NCBI RefSeq assembly: GCF_027532025.1
Contig: NZ_JAPZSY010000012.1
Location: 1-64,000 of the forward strand
Origin: Inhella sp.
Lineage (GTDB): Bacteria; Pseudomonadota; Gammaproteobacteria; Burkholderiales; Burkholderiaceae_C
Direction of reading: 5' to 3'
Length of the DNA stretch: 64,000 nt
Part shown: positions 60,961 through 64,000 of the stretch, in pieces
Numbering within the stretch: position 1 is the first letter of the stretch
How the letters are laid out: the number at the start of each line of letters is the position of its first letter
Notes under the pieces: model-generated
The model's input: the letters and a program-made list of their open reading frames with translations, nothing else
What the model was told of the DNA's origin: nothing
Database searches by the model: none
Position numbers and translations under genes: made by a program

Positions 60961-62153
60961 GGCATGCCTTTCATTTTTTTCAAAGGTTGGAGGAGCGCGG
61001 GCGCGCTGTGGGATTCGCGCTGGCCGGCTGGCCCCATGCCATGCGGAAAGGCGATGTCCAGCTTCAGCACGTACAGCAGCTCCTCGCCGGGCTGGGCCAG
61101 CTGCCAATCCACCTCCAGCGCGTAGCGCAAGGGGCGATGGCGCGGGGCGTTGTCGGCCACCGGCGGCAGCAGGCGTACAGCCACCTGGCCCTCCCGCGAG
61201 ACATCCATGTCGCTGATCACCGGCACGCCCCAGGCGGGCAGCTCCAGCACATACACATCGGTGTGGCGCCCCGTGGAGGCGCAGCCCTGGCCCGTGGAAG
61301 CGCACTGGTGCGCGCCTTCGATCAGGAATTCATTCAGGTGCTTGCTGCCCCGCTGGAACTGCGGCAAGGGCGCATGCGCTTGGCGACCGGAGCGGCAGGC
61401 ACCGGGCAGAGAGGCGGAGATGTCGGCACAGCGCTCCAACTGCGGCACCAGCTTCACGTCGTAGGGGTGGTGGTAGGTCCAGCGTGGCCAGAAGTGCCCG
61501 GTCATGGCCACCAGCGGTCGCGCCGCACCGGCCGGCTGAACGCTGAATGACACCTCCGAGGGCGCCCGTCCGGACAAATCGCCTGGCAACTGGGCGGTGA
61601 TGCGCCCGTCGTCCCAAGCCAACACCTGAGCCGAGATGGGTGGGGCGACCTCCAGCATCAGGCGTTTCGCGTCCTGACTGCTGGACGCAGGGGAACCGGG
61701 GAACTGCACCCACACTTGCCCCGTTTGCGCACCCAGGCAACGACCATGCAGGGTGAACGGCAGGCCCGGGGTGATGGCCGCCTGTGGCGGCGCGTAGCCA
61801 CCTCGCACCTGCACCATGCCGAGGGTTCGGCTGCGAGTGACGCTGTGGTAGGCCACCTCGACAGCGCCGCCCGACTCAACGCGAGTCAGTTGGGGACCTG
61901 CGTCCTCGCAAAGCCCGGCCTGCCGTGCCACCGAGGCACTCGGCTGCCCAGCTACCGTCTGGGCCTGTGACGGTGCTGGACCCAGCCTGGGCGTCGGGGC
62001 AGACGGCCAGGCAGGTTTTGCTGTGGCGGGCAAACTGCTTGGGGCGGTGGGCAAACTGCTTGGGGCGGTGGGCAGCTGAGCGTGGGCCGGAGCAAGCAGC
62101 AGGCCGACCGCGCTGAGCGCCAGGCCGGCCATTCGTTGAGGCAGCAGGAACAT
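60957..62153 (-). CDS. Exported protein B of the paralogous six-Cys FWPxW pair, unknown function
   Basis: Signal peptide; PGLPFTLHGRCLG...AQVLAWDDGRITAQLPGDLSGRAPSEVSFSVQPAGAARPLVAMTGHFWPRWT. Confidence 0.75.
   Translation of the reverse strand: MFLLPQRMAGLALSAVGLLLAPAHAQLPTAPSSLPTAPSSLPATAKPAWPSAPTPRLGPAPSQAQTVAGQPSASVARQAGLCEDAGPQLTRVESGGAVEVAYHSVTRSRTLGMVQVRGGYAPPQAAITPGLPFTLHGRCLGAQTGQVWVQFPGSPASSSQDAKRLMLEVAPPISAQVLAWDDGRITAQLPGDLSGRAPSEVSFSVQPAGAARPLVAMTGHFWPRWTYHHPYDVKLVPQLERCADISASLPGACRSGRQAHAPLPQFQRGSKHLNEFLIEGAHQCASTGQGCASTGRHTDVYVLELPAWGVPVISDMDVSREGQVAVRLLPPVADNAPRHRPLRYALEVDWQLAQPGEELLYVLKLDIAFPHGMGPAGQRESHSAPALLQPLKKMKGMP
62029..62070 (-). repeat. 21-bp tandem duplication (x2) in a coding sequence
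   Basis: GGCAAACTGCTTGGGGCGGTG repeated exactly twice; encodes LPTAPSS LPTAPSS. Confidence 0.95.
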
Positions 62154-62253
62154 GAGCTTGTTGAGGCGTGAAGTTGCTGATGCCACACACCAACGGCATG
62201 CCGCGGCCAGACCGGACAACGACGTGCCCCCTTGGGCTTCTGCCGCTCCGACT

Positions 62254-62271
62254 CCTAGGCCAATTCCCTAG
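62254..62271. promoter_or_regulatory. Palindrome CTAGG-N7-CCTAG, candidate regulator binding site
   Basis: cCTAGGccaattcCCTAG in the 172-bp divergent region between the exported-protein operon and fadD. Confidence 0.4.
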
Positions 62272-62325
62272 CCGACGCCGCCACGCACCCTCGCAGAATC
62301 AAGTCGCCCCCGAAGGAGACCACCC

Positions 62326-63999
62326 GTGGACAAGATCTGGCTCAAGCACTATTCGCCCGGCGTGCCGGCGGAAATCAACCCCAGCCGCTACGGCAACCTG
62401 ATCGAGTTGATCGAAACCGCCTTCAAGGCGCACGCCAGCAAGCCGGCCTACAAGATGATGGGCGCGTCCTTGAGCTTCGCCCAGGTGGACGAAGCCTCGC
62501 GCGCGCTGGCGGCCTACTTGCAAGGCCTGGGGCTGGTCAAGGGTGACCGCGTGGCCATCATGATGCCCAACGTCTTCCAGTACCCGGTGGCCATCGCCGC
62601 CGTGCTGCGCGCGGGCTTCGTGGCCGTCAACGTCAACCCGCTCTACACCCCGCGCGAGCTGGAGCACCAGCTCAAGGACAGCGGCGCCAAGGCCATCGTC
62701 ATCGTCGAGAACTTCGCTTCGACGCTGAAGGAGGTCTACGACAAGGTGCCCACCAAGCACGTGGTGCTGGCCGCCATCGGCGACCTGTTCGGCTTCTTCA
62801 AGGGCAAGCTGATCAATTACGTGGTGCGCAAGAAGAACAAGATCGCGCCGGTCGAGTTCCCGGGGATGGTGCGCTTCAACGCCGCCGTGGCCAAGGGCCG
62901 CGGCATGACCTACACGCCGCCCAGCCTCAAGGCCGACGATGTGGCCTTGCTGCAGTACACCGGCGGCACCACGGGCGTGAGCAAAGGCGCCGTGCTGCTG
63001 CACCGCAACCTGGTGGCCAACGTGCTGCAGGCCGAGGCCTTCTACGACGCCGCCTTGAAGAAGGTGCCCGCGGGCGAGCAGGTGCACACCGTGTGCGCAC
63101 TGCCGCTCTACCACATCTTCGGTTTCACGGCCAACCTGATGCTGTCCATGCACAAGGGCGGCGTGAACGTGCTGATCCCCAACGCGCGCGACCTGCCGGC
63201 CACGCTCAAAGAGCTCAGCCAGCACACCATCCACAGCTTCCCGGCGGTGAATACCTTGTTCAATGCCCTGGCCAACCACCCCGAGTTCAACACGGTGGAC
63301 TGGAGCCATCTGGTCATTTGCGTGGGCGGCGGCATGGCCGTGCAGCAGGGCACCGCCAAGCTGTGGCTCGAGAAGACCGGCTGCCCGATCTGCGAGGGCT
63401 ACGGCCTGAGCGAAACCTCGCCCGTGGCCACCTGCAACCCCTGCGACAGCACGGCCTACACCGGCACCATCGGCGTGCCCGTGTGCAACACCGAGCTGAA
63501 GTTGCTGGACGACGATGGCAACGAAGTGCCCTCGCCCGGCCCCGGCGAAATCGCCATCAAGGGCCCGCAGGTGATGGCCGGCTACTGGCAGCGCCCGGAC
63601 GAAACCGCCAAGGTCATGACGCCCGACGGCTTCTTCCGCACCGGCGACGTGGGCATGGTGGACGAGCGCGGCTTCTTCCGCATCGTCGACCGCAAGAAGG
63701 ACATGATCCTGGTCAGCGGCTTCAACGTCTACCCGAACGAGATCGAAGACGTGCTGTCGCAAATGCCCGGCATCCTGGAGTGCGCCGCGGTGGGCGTGCC
63801 CGACGAAAAGGCCGGCGAGGCGGTGAAGGTGGTCATCGTGAAGAAAGACCCGGCCGTGACCGACGCCGACGTGCGCGCCTTCTGCGAGGCCAACCTCACG
63901 GGCTACAAGCGCCCCAAGATCGTCGAGTTCCGCACCGAGCTGCCCAAGACCCCGGTGGGCAAGATCCTGCGCCGCGAACTCCGCGACAAACAGAAATAG
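62326..63999 (+). CDS. fadD: Long-chain-fatty-acid--CoA ligase (GTG start)
   Basis: LLQYTGGTTGVSKGAVLLHRN, EGYGLSETSPV, FFRTGDVGMVDERGFFRIVDRKKDMILVSGFNVYPNEIE. Confidence 0.96.
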   Translation: MDKIWLKHYSPGVPAEINPSRYGNLIELIETAFKAHASKPAYKMMGASLSFAQVDEASRALAAYLQGLGLVKGDRVAIMMPNVFQYPVAIAAVLRAGFVAVNVNPLYTPRELEHQLKDSGAKAIVIVENFASTLKEVYDKVPTKHVVLAAIGDLFGFFKGKLINYVVRKKNKIAPVEFPGMVRFNAAVAKGRGMTYTPPSLKADDVALLQYTGGTTGVSKGAVLLHRNLVANVLQAEAFYDAALKKVPAGEQVHTVCALPLYHIFGFTANLMLSMHKGGVNVLIPNARDLPATLKELSQHTIHSFPAVNTLFNALANHPEFNTVDWSHLVICVGGGMAVQQGTAKLWLEKTGCPICEGYGLSETSPVATCNPCDSTAYTGTIGVPVCNTELKLLDDDGNEVPSPGPGEIAIKGPQVMAGYWQRPDETAKVMTPDGFFRTGDVGMVDERGFFRIVDRKKDMILVSGFNVYPNEIEDVLSQMPGILECAAVGVPDEKAGEAVKVVIVKKDPAVTDADVRAFCEANLTGYKRPKIVEFRTELPKTPVGKILRRELRDKQK

Positions 64000-64000
64000 G

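Noticed and set aside
57199-62153. Curli biosynthesis locus (csgBAC/csgDEFG)
   Set aside because: Only one CsgG-like lipoprotein; no CsgA/B repeat proteins, CsgE, CsgF or CsgD seen nearby, so calling it curli is not justified.

Overview
The window is high-GC, compact chromosomal DNA with the gene content and order of a betaproteobacterium of the order Burkholderiales. This assignment is inferred from rplM-rpsI-erpA-anmK-M23-tyrS synteny, htpX-fmt-def divergent from LysM-dprA-smg, DUF1631, and an acyl-CoA dehydrogenase/APH/Crp block. I saw no tRNA, rRNA or CRISPR array. Most of the window is housekeeping or core metabolism: pyk, pgk, an AHAS large subunit, secDF-yajC, htpG, htpX, fmt, def, dprA, tyrS, pntAA-AB-B, fadD, and WS/DGAT with ACBP. 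The left edge carries the 3' end of an IS3-family transposase and its terminal repeat, abutting a compositionally distinct orphan ORF. The most interesting region is ~53.7-62.2 kb. It encodes an ECF-type sigma factor with threonines where the conserved acidic region-2.2 motif should be, a transmembrane Ser/Thr kinase with a long C-terminal extension, and a convergent five-gene operon of exported proteins. That operon holds two paralogous six-cysteine proteins with a shared FWPxW motif, a CsgG-like lipoprotein, a small exported protein and a PD40/TolB-like lipoprotein with a 14-proline run. It may be an undescribed phospho-regulated envelope system. Other notable signals are a palindromic repeat inserted in frame inside an acyl-CoA dehydrogenase gene, a tandem pair of small Cys-rich proteins, and candidate operators in divergent intergenic regions. 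All family calls were made by eye from the translations; no database search was run.
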